DNA of 64,000 bases from Bradyrhizobium sp. AUGA SZCCT0283 (lineage in GTDB: Bacteria; Pseudomonadota; Alphaproteobacteria; Rhizobiales; Xanthobacteraceae), in contig NZ_JAFCLU010000004.1 of the NCBI RefSeq assembly GCF_018130385.1, positions 186,001-250,000 on the forward strand, written 5' to 3'. Of this stretch, positions 27,777 through 35,612 are shown piece after piece; within the stretch, counting starts at the first letter, position 1; each line of letters starts with the position of its first letter. Under the pieces are notes generated by a model. It saw nothing but the letters and a program-made list of their open reading frames with translations. It ran no database searches and was not told where the DNA came from. The translations under genes were made by a program, and so were the position numbers.

Positions 27777-28754
27777 CTAACGCTTCGAACCGTCGGTGCC
27801 GGTGCGAATGGCCGGCGCAGTTCCGGGCTGCACCGTGGGGCGGGTTTGCGGGGGCGCAGCGCGGGCGCGATGGCGTTCGTCGTCGTAGAGCGCGGCGCGA
27901 TATTTGGCGCGGGTGACCGCCATGGTCGAGCCGCGCCACGCGGCCAGCATCACCAGCGCGGATCGTTCGCTCAAGCGGTCGTATAGCCGCGACAAACGAT
28001 AAACGTTGTGCACGGATGAGCCGAACTCGGGATTGAGGAACAGCAGCACGCGCTGGAACGCGGCGCTCGGCATGTCCAGCGCCCGCGCGGCGCAGGCCAG
28101 CGGCTCGCCACCGGGATCGTAGACCACCTGTTCGGCAATCCGCTGCGGCAGGATCAAGGCTTCGCCCAGTTCGAGTGCGAAATTCTCGGTGTCCTCGGCG
28201 AATGCGGCCATCTCCAGGATATGGAGCGCGCGCGCGGCGCGGGCTGCCGGAATTCGCGCCGAGGCTTTCAGCGGCGTGTCGGCGAGATTGTGCAGGATCA
28301 GCGCGCGCTCGCTGGCGCCTGCCGCGAAGAACATGTCGCTGATTTCGGCGGCATCGTTGGGCCGCATCGCCAGGGTAGACGCCATCCGCAACTGCGCTTC
28401 GGTCGGCGCCTTCACCGTCGGCGCGCTGGTCGGAGCAGCGGCAATCGCCGCCGCGACCGGCAGCATTTCGCCGGGGGGCGAACGCTGCAGCCCGAGCTTG
28501 TCCATGATCTCGGCCGGGGTCGCCGGATAGATCGCGAGCCGCGCCCGCACCGCGGCGCGGGTGGCGTCGTCGACCTGGTCGATGAGGCGGGACGTCAGTT
28601 CGACGAACTGCCGCTCCTCGTCGGCGGAATGGGCGCTGGTCTGGACATAGAGGTCGGTCAGCACGCGCAGCAAGGTCGGCCTGATATCGACGCCCTCGCG
28701 GCGCGAGAGCGTCATTAGCCCGTCGAATCCTGGAAACAATGGAGCTGCGGTCAT
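27777..28754 (-). CDS. DUF2336 family protein
   Basis: A 325-residue, largely helical cytosolic protein of DUF2336. It has an N-terminal helical part (RPTLLRVLTDLYVQTSAHSA) and a central HEAT-like arrangement (FVELTSRLIDQVDDATRAAV; ARALHILEMAAFAEDTENFA). DUF2336 proteins are found in alphaproteobacteria, sometimes beside cell-cycle or motility genes, but no activity is established. An exact TTAA-N7-TTAA motif lies 53-67 bases upstream of its ATG, making CtrA control plausible. The last 35 residues are Pro/Thr-rich and likely disordered. Confidence 0.8.
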   Translation of the reverse strand: MTAAPLFPGFDGLMTLSRREGVDIRPTLLRVLTDLYVQTSAHSADEERQFVELTSRLIDQVDDATRAAVRARLAIYPATPAEIMDKLGLQRSPPGEMLPVAAAIAAAPTSAPTVKAPTEAQLRMASTLAMRPNDAAEISDMFFAAGASERALILHNLADTPLKASARIPAARAARALHILEMAAFAEDTENFALELGEALILPQRIAEQVVYDPGGEPLACAARALDMPSAAFQRVLLFLNPEFGSSVHNVYRLSRLYDRLSERSALVMLAAWRGSTMAVTRAKYRAALYDDERHRARAAPPQTRPTVQPGTAPAIRTGTDGSKR

Positions 28755-28806
28755 GTCAGGTGTACGCGACTTCGGTAATCCCTCGCGTCAGCCTACGCAC
28801 GGCACT

Positions 28807-28821
28807 TTAAGAGTTGGTTAA
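28807..28821 (-). promoter_or_regulatory. Exact CtrA-type site upstream of the DUF2336 gene
   Basis: TTAA-GAGTTGG-TTAA, a perfect match to the alphaproteobacterial CtrA consensus TTAA-N7-TTAA. It is 53-67 bases upstream of the DUF2336 start codon, the distance expected for activation near -35. Confidence 0.6.
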
Positions 28822-28911
28822 GGAAAACAGCCTGTGAAGAAATCCGATAAAATGCGCGCTTTCGGCGCGCGCAAGCAGCCCCGGAACCCGTAACTGTACC
28901 CCCTGCACAAA

Positions 28912-28926
28912 TTAAGATGCCGTTAA
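28912..28926 (+). promoter_or_regulatory. Exact CtrA-type site upstream of the small gene at 28997
   Basis: TTAA-GATGCCG-TTAA, a second perfect TTAA-N7-TTAA in the same 242-base intergenic region, ending 70 bases before the ATG at 28997. Two exact copies in a divergent, otherwise GC-rich region are unlikely by chance. Confidence 0.6.
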
Positions 28927-28996
28927 CCACGTTCTGTTCTGAATAATGGCATGTCGCCGGCCAGATCGTCCGTGCGGCAACCAGAAAGAACGGAAC

Positions 28997-29197
28997 ATGG
29001 GCACCATCATTGAATTTCCGGCGGATGCGGCTTCGCGGCGGCTGGGCTCAAGCATGGATGGCGCTCCACGCGATGGCCTGGGAACCGTACTGATCCTTCC
29101 CGTTGTCCGCATCGAACGTGAAGCCGGCGAAACCGGCGACGGGCGCGGACCGGAAGAGGGGACAGCACCCGGTCGCCGTCGCCGTCGGCGCCCCTGA
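28997..29197 (+). CDS. Small conserved-looking protein (66 aa)
   Basis: Starts MGTIIEFPADAASRRLGSSM and ends in an arginine-rich tail (PGRRRRRRP). The first 17 residues have the look of a conserved motif; the rest is Gly/Arg/Glu-rich and likely unstructured. GAACGGAAC precedes the ATG; the ribosome site is only moderate. The gene lies behind an exact CtrA-type motif and is followed closely by a lipoprotein gene (ATG at 29214). Function unknown; the basic tail could bind nucleic acid or membrane. Confidence 0.55.
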   Translation: MGTIIEFPADAASRRLGSSMDGAPRDGLGTVLILPVVRIEREAGETGDGRGPEEGTAPGRRRRRRP

Positions 29198-29213
29198 ACG
29201 ACGGACATTTGAA

Positions 29214-29987
29214 ATGCCGGAGCTGTGCCTCCCGATCCGGACCACCGGGCTTCGGTCACTCCCGGCTCTCATGCTGCTCGTGGCAAGTGCTGTGCTCGGC
29301 GGCTGCAGCGGCGGCGATTTCGGCCGCACCCGCGCCGATATGCGCAATGACGACATGCACCGCTGGCTGGGCGCCGAGGCCACGGCCAGCGTCGGCCTCA
29401 AGCCATCGCACTTTCAGCTCACCGAAAACGAGCGCCAGCTTCGCGATCTCGCCTATCCCCTGATCGAGCCGCCGCATTCGCGGCCCGCCTGGAAGAGCGT
29501 GTTCGGCGATTACCAGCCATTGCCCTCGCCATGGCGGCAGAAGGTGGTGTTCGACCGCACCACCTATGGACGCGCCCTGATCGACGAGCCGCACCGCTCG
29601 CACACCTCGCGTTATCAGCAGCTGATCGAGGACGTCCGCAACGACATCACGAGGTTCGAGCCGTTCTTTGCCTCCGCCGCGCGCGTCATCGAACTCGACC
29701 GCAAGCGCAGCGCCAGCCTGAAGATGGTGTCGGAACTGTCGCCGCGCGAACAGGCCGATGCGGTCGCCCGGATGGAAGAGAACACGCTGATCGTGCAATG
29801 GGTCCAGCAATGCCTGGAGCGGCGCATTTCGTCGTATCGCTGGGCGCTGGAGCGGCTGGTGATTCAGACGCCCGATACGATCGCGGCCGATGCCGACCGC
29901 CTGATCGGTGAACTCGCCGCGCAAACCGCCAATCCGCCGGTCGCCGCCCAGCCGGTGATCGGGCGGCCAGTGACGGTGAAGGGCTAG
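29214..29987 (+). CDS. Hypothetical lipoprotein
   Basis: A 257-residue protein. A hydrophobic signal (residues about 14-29, LPALMLLVASAVLGG) ends in the lipobox LGG-C, so the mature protein should start at a lipidated Cys and sit in the envelope. The rest is mostly helical with no recognised domain. It includes a long central helical region (RYQQLIEDVRNDITRFEPFF) and a conserved-looking ERRISSYRWALERL near residue 205. The ATG at 29214 is chosen because the signal peptide follows it; an open frame upstream overlaps the small gene at 28997. Likely co-transcribed with that gene. Confidence 0.7.
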   Translation: MPELCLPIRTTGLRSLPALMLLVASAVLGGCSGGDFGRTRADMRNDDMHRWLGAEATASVGLKPSHFQLTENERQLRDLAYPLIEPPHSRPAWKSVFGDYQPLPSPWRQKVVFDRTTYGRALIDEPHRSHTSRYQQLIEDVRNDITRFEPFFASAARVIELDRKRSASLKMVSELSPREQADAVARMEENTLIVQWVQQCLERRISSYRWALERLVIQTPDTIAADADRLIGELAAQTANPPVAAQPVIGRPVTVKG

Positions 29988-30077
29988 GGCGTGGTTCACT
30001 AACGCACTTCTTGGCGGCAAGGGCTCCGATCCAGTCAGGTAGGCCATTGGCCGCTGCGCCGCCGCAGCTGTTGGCAC

Positions 30078-31586
30078 TTAGGCGGCGCGAACGTATCCGT
30101 AGCGGAGGTTCGAGGGTTGCTCCGCAGCTTGTGCGTACTCGCTCTTGAGCGCTGCGAGGCGGTCCTCGGAAAAGATTGGCATCCTCGTGTTATCGGCCGC
30201 CTTGAGCTTGATCTTGTAGAACCTGGTTGCGTTGCCCGCGAAGATCAACTGCTTGGTGCCGCTGTTGGCGTCGCCGAGCGGCGCAAAGCCGTATTTCTTC
30301 TGCATGTCCTCCGGGATTTCGAGCCGGCGCAGCGCCTCGATCTGCCATTGCGGCGAGCCGTACCAGACCGAATCGGTGCCCCACATCACGTGGTCGACCC
30401 CCATGCCCTTGATCAACGTGCCGACCAGCGCCGCGCAGAACTTGGGATGCGCGACTGCTGAGTTGGCAAAGGACGTGCCGAGTTCGGCATAGACGTTGGT
30501 GACACCGAACTTCTGCGGGATTTCCGCGAGGTCCGAGGCCCACTGGATGCGGCCGGTCTGCTCGAACTCCGCCCAGGCCTTGTCCGGCAGCTCGAGGAAC
30601 GCCCGCAGCGCCGAGTGATAGATCACGAAGTTCATCTGCGGCCAGTCCTTCGCCGCCTTTCCGATGTCCCACGCGGTTGCATATTCCCACACGCCGGCGA
30701 ACGATTTCTCGTAATCGGGCGGCAGCAGCCCCTTGTGGATGCACAGCGTGTTGATGCCGGCCTTCACCGCTTTTTCGTAGAACGGATACATCACCTGCTC
30801 GTCGTCGAGCCGCCATGGGAACTTGGAGGGTGCCAGCGGATCGCCGATCGTGTAGGACTTCCAGGAATCCGGCTTGTAGACCTCGATTGCCTTGTCGACC
30901 TCTTCCATCCAGCCGGGCTGCTTTGGGGTGATGACGCTGTGCGCCAGCAGGCGGCGCGAACCGGCGAAGTCGTTAATGAGTTCGCGGGCCTTGACGATCT
31001 GCTCGTTGGAAAGAAGCCACCAGCTCGGATCGTCGAACGGCGCTCCGCTCAACAGCGCCATGTTGGTGTCGCTGTCGTAGTAGATCTCTTTTACGTAATT
31101 CTGGAACTTGTAGCGGGCGAGCGAGGAGACGCCTTCCTCCTTCATCTTCGGATTCCAGTGCTGGCTTGCAAAGTCGGCCAGCCCCAAGAGCTCCTTGTGA
31201 TCGAAGTCGTCGCGCACGAAATGGGTCTGGACGTCGAAGATGAACTGGCCGGCGAGGCCTTGCGCGCGCGCCAGCATCAATTCGGGCTCGCGGGCCTCGG
31301 CGGGCGCGACCTGGAAAATATTGGCGTAGACGTCGTTCATCGCGAGGAACGCCGCGGCCATGCCGCAGCTCGTATGCAGGAACTGCCTGCGGCTCAAGCC
31401 GAGGTGCTTGCCGTTAACGTCGGCGAGTTCGTTGATCCGTGCCTCGACCTTTTTTTGCACGGCGCTCTGCGGGGGCGGCAGATACTCGCCGTTGGAAACA
31501 ATCTGAGTGGGAATCGGCGTTGCTGCCGATGCCGCCTCCGCGCCCGCGACAAGACGTTGCTCTCGCTCACTAAGCCAAGTGCTCAT
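30078..31586 (-). CDS. Amidohydrolase (TIM-barrel) with internal twin-arginine motif
   Basis: A 502-residue protein of the amidohydrolase-2 group (aminocarboxymuconate-semialdehyde decarboxylase-like). Support comes from FIFDVQTHFVRDDFDHKELL after the signal-like region, NTLCIHKGLLPPDY, MNFVIYHSALRAFLE, VYAELGTSFANSAVAHP and VMWGTDSVWYGSPQW, the last holding the catalytic Asp. Residues 65-70 read SRRQFL followed by HTSCGMAAAFLAM, a twin-arginine signal, but placed after a 64-residue polar segment. The ATG at 31584-31586 has GAGGGAGAG upstream. Export or cytosolic retention is unclear. Substrate unknown; it stands alone. Confidence 0.85.
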   Translation of the reverse strand: MSTWLSEREQRLVAGAEAASAATPIPTQIVSNGEYLPPPQSAVQKKVEARINELADVNGKHLGLSRRQFLHTSCGMAAAFLAMNDVYANIFQVAPAEAREPELMLARAQGLAGQFIFDVQTHFVRDDFDHKELLGLADFASQHWNPKMKEEGVSSLARYKFQNYVKEIYYDSDTNMALLSGAPFDDPSWWLLSNEQIVKARELINDFAGSRRLLAHSVITPKQPGWMEEVDKAIEVYKPDSWKSYTIGDPLAPSKFPWRLDDEQVMYPFYEKAVKAGINTLCIHKGLLPPDYEKSFAGVWEYATAWDIGKAAKDWPQMNFVIYHSALRAFLELPDKAWAEFEQTGRIQWASDLAEIPQKFGVTNVYAELGTSFANSAVAHPKFCAALVGTLIKGMGVDHVMWGTDSVWYGSPQWQIEALRRLEIPEDMQKKYGFAPLGDANSGTKQLIFAGNATRFYKIKLKAADNTRMPIFSEDRLAALKSEYAQAAEQPSNLRYGYVRAA

Positions 31587-32301
31587 TGTTTCTCTCCCTC
31601 TTTGGGCGCCATCGACGATGCTGGTCGGTGCGCGCATGAGGCTGCGCGATTTGGCCACTCCCGATCAGTTAGAAGAACGGAATAGGCGTAACCTCCCGCG
31701 TTCGCTACGCATGAGGCCGTCACACTCGCTTCACGCCCAGGCGAGTCTCTTCATCATGTCGTGCTGCGAGAGCACAGACACACTTGCAAAACTACTTGCG
31801 GTAGTGGCGGCATCATAGCCGAATTCAATGCTCAAACTTCCATTCGCGCAAGCAAGTTATCCGACAGTCACACTGTCCCAAAACTCCCCACTGCGACTGG
31901 CAGGGTTTGACAGAGCGAGCGGCAACGTACTGCCGTGGTCGTCGAGCAAAGGCGTGACGTCGCCCTTTGGCCGATATTGTTGCAAAAGTCTTTTTGGGGT
32001 GGCGAACGAAAATTCTTAAAGCCGCTGATGCGCTTTACGCGCGGCAACGTGAGGGACCATATCGTTTCATCCAAAATCGATCACGGACCTCCGCAGTGGC
32101 GTTGAAAAGCGACGCAGCTGCGGAGAAGTCCAAAAATCAACTTTCGCGAGATTTTCCGGGTCGCTCGATTTTCGACTTTTGCAAACAATATCGGCCCTAC
32201 CCGGACATAGGGGCATGGTCCGCTTTCGCGCCGCTATTGGAGTGGAGCTGACTTAGGCCGGGATAAGTTTGAGTACCCCGATTATGAGTACGCGCCCCTG
32301 G
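31587..32301. other. Long intergenic region holding a MITE-like element
   Basis: 715 bases between the amidohydrolase start and the LysR gene end. The sequence is clearly more A+T-rich than its surroundings. 31969-32196 is a 228-base block bounded by inverted repeats (separate entry). 31863-31877 is a small palindrome GACAGT-CAC-ACTGTC. Short open frames occur but have no ribosome sites or protein-like composition. No RNA gene recognised. Confidence 0.6.
31969..32196. mobile_element. MITE-like element with 22/23-base terminal inverted repeats
   Basis: Left end GGCCGATATTGTTGCAAAAG TC (31969-31990); right end, read on the other strand, GGCCGATATTGTTTGCAAAA GTC (32174-32196). They are identical except for one extra T. 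The 228-base interior has no supported gene and is A+T-rich. Terminal inverted repeats of this length around a short non-coding core are the form of a miniature inverted-repeat transposable element or a large repeat cassette. A clear target-site duplication was not seen, although CCCT occurs close to both ends. Confidence 0.6.
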
Positions 32302-33159
32302 TCAACGATTCCGAGCCTTCGATTTGGCGCGGCCCGCTTTGGGACGCTGGCTCTGCAGTTTCGCGATAAAGTTCTGCAGGACTTCCGACGGCGGGCGCGC
32401 CGCACTGTAGGCGAGGCCAACCTCGCGCTTCACGTCGACGTCGATCTCGCGCACGGCGACATCGGAATTGGCGCGGGCCACGCCTTCGGGAACGATGGCA
32501 ATCCCGACGCCGGCGGCAACGAGCGCCATCGCCCAGTCTTCGGATTCGGCAATCGCCGCGGGCTGGCGTGACGCCGATGCGGCGCGGCCGAAGAATGCGC
32601 TCTGCTCGCAATGGCAGCGGTCGACCATGGCGACGTCGGCGAGGTCAGCGGTGCGCAGCCGCTCCTTCAGCGTCAGCGGATGCGACGGCGGCAGCGCTGC
32701 GACGTAGCGCTCGACCCAGAGCGGAACAAAATGTTCGTCGGCGCGCAGCAGATTCCTGGAGACGATCCGCGCATCCGAAGGCTCATCGACGCCGACGAGG
32801 CGGAGCGCGATGTCGGAAGTCCCGGTCAGCGGCTTCAGAAGCGCAATGGTTCGCGGCCGGTCGAGCGTGCGCATCAGGCCGAGCGTCAATGCGTTCCGCG
32901 TCGCAGGCTTTCGAAACAAGTTTTTCGCGGCGTCCGCCTCATCGATGATGCGGCGGGCCACGGCGTGGAATTGTTCGGCCGCTTCCGTTGGCGCCATGCC
33001 CTTCTTGTGCCGGATGAACAGCGCCGCGCCGAGTTCGGCTTCCAGATTGGTGATCGCCGCCGAGATCGAGGGCTGCGAGATGAAGCAGCGCTTGGCGGCC
33101 GCCGTCAGGTTGCGCTCCCTGAACACGGCGGCGAAATAGCGGAGTTCGCGGATATCCAT
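32302..33159 (-). CDS. LysR-family transcriptional regulator
   Basis: A 285-residue LysR-type regulator. The winged helix-turn-helix is at residues 1-60 (MDIRELRYFAAVFRERNLTA, then CFISQPSISAAITNLEAELG). The effector domain follows, including LTLGLMRTLDRPRTIALLKP and WAMALVAAGVGIAIVPEGVA. Divergent from the metallo-beta-lactamase-fold gene, 92 bases away, so that gene is the likely target. The intergenic region carries a perfect inverted repeat (33171-33192). Effector unknown. Confidence 0.92.
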   Translation of the reverse strand: MDIRELRYFAAVFRERNLTAAAKRCFISQPSISAAITNLEAELGAALFIRHKKGMAPTEAAEQFHAVARRIIDEADAAKNLFRKPATRNALTLGLMRTLDRPRTIALLKPLTGTSDIALRLVGVDEPSDARIVSRNLLRADEHFVPLWVERYVAALPPSHPLTLKERLRTADLADVAMVDRCHCEQSAFFGRAASASRQPAAIAESEDWAMALVAAGVGIAIVPEGVARANSDVAVREIDVDVKREVGLAYSAARPPSEVLQNFIAKLQSQRPKAGRAKSKARNR

Positions 33160-33170
33160 AGTCTGTTCCT

Positions 33171-33192
33171 ATCGATACTATCAGATATCGAT
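33171..33192. promoter_or_regulatory. Candidate LysR operator
   Basis: ATCGATA-CTATCAGA-TATCGAT, a perfect 7-base inverted repeat, sits 12 bases upstream of the LysR start codon and 60 bases upstream of the divergent gene. Position and symmetry fit a LysR regulatory binding site; the arms are spaced slightly differently from the textbook T-N11-A. Confidence 0.6.
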
Positions 33193-33251
33193 ATTTTACC
33201 TATGGTATGCCGGATGGCAAGCAAGACGCCTGACCTCGAAGGAGACATGTC

Positions 33252-34109
33252 ATGCGCGTGCACCATCTCAACACCGGCACCATGTGCCCGATCGGCCGAC
33301 GCCTGGTGAACGGCACCGGCAGCATTTTCCAGCGCGCGCGCATGGTGTGTCATTGTCTGCTGATCGAGACCAATGACGGGCTGGCGCTGGTCGATACCGG
33401 CATCGGATTGGATGACATTGGCAATCCGCCGCGGCTGGGACCCAAATGGGTCCGGCAGACGACGCCACGGCTCGATCCGGCGGAGACCGCCGTGCGGCAG
33501 GTCGAGGCGCTCGGCTATTCCAAGAGCGACGTGCGGCATCTGTTGCTGACGCATCTCGATCGCGATCATGCCGGCGGTATTCCGGATTTTCCGAACGCGA
33601 AGGTGCACGTCCATCGCCGCGAGCACGACATGGCGGTGACGCGCCGGACGCCGGCACCGAAAGGCCGCTACATCACTGATCAGTGGAAGCACGGTCCGCA
33701 ATGGGCATTCTACGGGGAGGGCGGCGAGGACTGGTTCGGCTTCAAGGGCGTGCGCGCGCTCGGCGATCGCGAGCCTGATATCCTGATGATCCCGTTGCCC
33801 GGTCATACCTTAGGTCATTGCGGCATCGCCGTAAGGAGCCGGGGCAAATGGCTGCTGCACGCCGGCGATGCCTATTTCTTCCACGGGCAAATGCAGGCTT
33901 CGCCGAAAATGCCGCTGGTGCTCGGCATGTTTCAGCGCCGCGCCGACATGGATCGCGCCATGCGCGTCCAAAACCAGGAGCGGCTACGGACGCTCAAGGC
34001 CAACCACGGCGATGCCGTGACCATCTTCAACAGCCACGATCCCGTGGACTACGAGAATTGCCGTTGCGGCCAACACCAGGAAGTGCCGGCTCACGCTGGA
34101 GCAGGATGA
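33252..34109 (+). CDS. MBL-fold metallo-hydrolase (lactonase-like)
   Basis: A 285-residue metallo-beta-lactamase-fold hydrolase resembling AHL lactonase-type and related enzymes. Zinc motif HLDRDHAGG (H-x-D-x-D-H) near residue 99, a later His in PLPGHTLGHCGI, an Asp in LLHAGDAYFFHG, and a last His in FNSHDPVDYE. The first His-x-His position is His-x-Asp, common in this branch. The gene starts a few bases after GAAGGAGAC. Divergent from and probably controlled by the LysR gene. Substrate could be a lactone or another ester; not decided. Confidence 0.86.
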   Translation: MRVHHLNTGTMCPIGRRLVNGTGSIFQRARMVCHCLLIETNDGLALVDTGIGLDDIGNPPRLGPKWVRQTTPRLDPAETAVRQVEALGYSKSDVRHLLLTHLDRDHAGGIPDFPNAKVHVHRREHDMAVTRRTPAPKGRYITDQWKHGPQWAFYGEGGEDWFGFKGVRALGDREPDILMIPLPGHTLGHCGIAVRSRGKWLLHAGDAYFFHGQMQASPKMPLVLGMFQRRADMDRAMRVQNQERLRTLKANHGDAVTIFNSHDPVDYENCRCGQHQEVPAHAGAG

Positions 34110-34142
34110 GGTCAGGTTGGGCCGTGACGACGGACCATTTCG

Positions 34143-34185
34143 TGCCCCGGACGCAGGCGGCGTGAGTGCTGCGAGCCGGGGCCCA
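34143..34185. repeat. Imperfect palindrome between convergent genes
   Basis: TGCCCCGGACGCAG (34143-34156) pairs with CTGCGAGCCGGGGCCCA (34169-34185), allowing small bulges. It resembles the GC-rich intergenic palindromes common in Bradyrhizobium and may act as a bidirectional terminator between the MBL-fold gene and the DUF1254 gene. Confidence 0.5.
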
Positions 34186-34264
34186 TCCTACTTTGCATGG
34201 GGTTGTTTTCGCGATTTTGTGTCTGGACCCTGCGGTATACCGCCCATCCCGCTCCAGGCCGTGA

Positions 34265-34885
34265 TCAGCGCTTGCCCCGTGGCGCAGGCGCAGGGGCCGG
34301 CGCAGGCGCTGCCGGTTCGGGTTGCTTGGTCGGCGGAGGCTCAGTCTGCACGGTGCAGCGCGATGCCGCGAGCGAGGCCTGCGCCTGCGGCATCAACCCC
34401 GGCTCCGGCGCTAAGGCCTTCAGCACGATCAGGCCGGTCGCGGTGGGGGAGTCGATGATCAGCCGGTCGGCGGCGGTGATTTCCTCATCTTCCGGCAATG
34501 CGGAATGCTGCTCTTCCGTCATCAGGTCGAGTTCGATCACCTTGCGGCCGGCCGAGCGGTCGTTGATGGCGTAATAGGCGACCTCGTTGCGCGTGTAGAA
34601 CGACACTGAAGTATAGGCCTGGCTGACCGGCACCGTCAGCTTGATGGGGCCGCCGGTAAGGTCGTAGCGGCAGATCGCGACCGCAAAGGCCGGGTCCATG
34701 AACGGCATCGGCGCGTTGTTGGGCTCGGCGAGCGGCAGCGCCGTGACGGCATTCTCCTTGGTCATCGGCGTCAGCCGCGAATAGGCGTCCTGGGTGGCAA
34801 TGCGCGGCAGCGCCAGCACGCTGACGAGATGCACCACGCCGCCCAGCAGCACGCCCGCGATGATAGTGAATACCAGCCGGATCAT
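34265..34885 (-). CDS. DUF1254 domain protein
   Basis: A 206-residue protein with an N-terminal membrane anchor (residues about 4-26, IIAGVLLGGVVHLVSVLAL) and a periplasmic DUF1254 domain. Visible motifs are YSRLTPMTKENAVTALPLAE, MDPAFAVAICRYDLTGGP and FYTRNEVAYYAINDR. The C-terminus is an alternating Pro/Ala tail (APAPAPAPAPRGKR), probably unstructured. The family usually partners DUF1214, as here; the upstream gene overlaps it by four bases. Function unknown. Confidence 0.83.
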   Translation of the reverse strand: MIRLVFTIIAGVLLGGVVHLVSVLALPRIATQDAYSRLTPMTKENAVTALPLAEPNNAPMPFMDPAFAVAICRYDLTGGPIKLTVPVSQAYTSVSFYTRNEVAYYAINDRSAGRKVIELDLMTEEQHSALPEDEEITAADRLIIDSPTATGLIVLKALAPEPGLMPQAQASLAASRCTVQTEPPPTKQPEPAAPAPAPAPAPRGKR

Positions 34886-35460
34886 GGGCAGCCTACCGTC
34901 GTGATGGAGGGCATCGGCGCGTCGCGCTGCGTCCGCGTCGCCACGCCAACCGGCGTATCGTAGAGCCGCAGCATCAGCGCGTAGCGCTCGATGCCGCCGG
35001 TCGGCAGCCAGTTGCCGGCCCGCGACCGCGCCGCCACGCGGATCTCGAACGCGCCGTCGGAGCCGCGGACGATCTCCTGGCTGGTGAAGCCGTAGCGTTG
35101 CAGCGAATTGGCGACCAGATGGCCCTTGCGGTCGAACAGGGTCAGCGTCCAGAACCGGGCCGCAGGCGTCACCCCGCTGACGACCACGTCGCAGCGCCCG
35201 TCGAGCGGCCTGTTCTTGTCGTCCGACGTTGCCGAGAAGGCGATGCCGTCGCCGGTGCCGATCGGCAATTCGCCGCTGCGGGCGATCGAGGCGCGCGAAT
35301 AGGGATCGACCTCGGCGGTGCCGCTCTTGGGCCGCGCGGTCCAGGCGCCGATCGTGAGCGTGCCGAGATCGGTGCCGCGCGTCGCCGTCATGTAGGTCGA
35401 GCCAAGACCGACGGCCGTGGCAAGCGCCAACGCCAGCAAGGTGATGAAGATCAGCCGCAC
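34882..35460 (-). CDS. DUF1214 domain protein
   Basis: A 192-residue protein with an N-terminal signal or anchor (IFITLLALALATAVGLGSTY) and a periplasmic DUF1214 beta-sandwich. Key segments are AEVDPYSRASIARSGELPI, AARFWTLTLFDRKGHLVANS, AARSRAGNWLPTG and YALMLRLYDTPVG, the last typical of the family end. Overlaps the DUF1254 start by four bases (ATGA), so the pair is translated together and may form one envelope complex. Function unknown. Confidence 0.83.
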   Translation of the reverse strand: MRLIFITLLALALATAVGLGSTYMTATRGTDLGTLTIGAWTARPKSGTAEVDPYSRASIARSGELPIGTGDGIAFSATSDDKNRPLDGRCDVVVSGVTPAARFWTLTLFDRKGHLVANSLQRYGFTSQEIVRGSDGAFEIRVAARSRAGNWLPTGGIERYALMLRLYDTPVGVATRTQRDAPMPSITTVGCP

Positions 35461-35612
35461 AGGCCAGGGCTCCGAAATCTCACGGCATCAGATTCCGGTT
35501 GAACCGGCTTCATCCGAAACCTGAAGCGCTTCTTTTTGTTTGAGCATGTCGGCGCAGACGCCTCGCATCTGCTCCGAGGAAAGCCGGTTAACATTCTGCC
35601 GGATCATGCCTT

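Noticed and set aside
30090..30120. GGTTCGAG motif reminiscent of a tRNA T-arm
   Set aside because: No acceptor stem or anticodon arm can be built around it; it is inside the end of the amidohydrolase gene.
31863..31877. Small palindrome GACAGT-CAC-ACTGTC
   Set aside because: Too short to mean much alone, and no gene starts near it.
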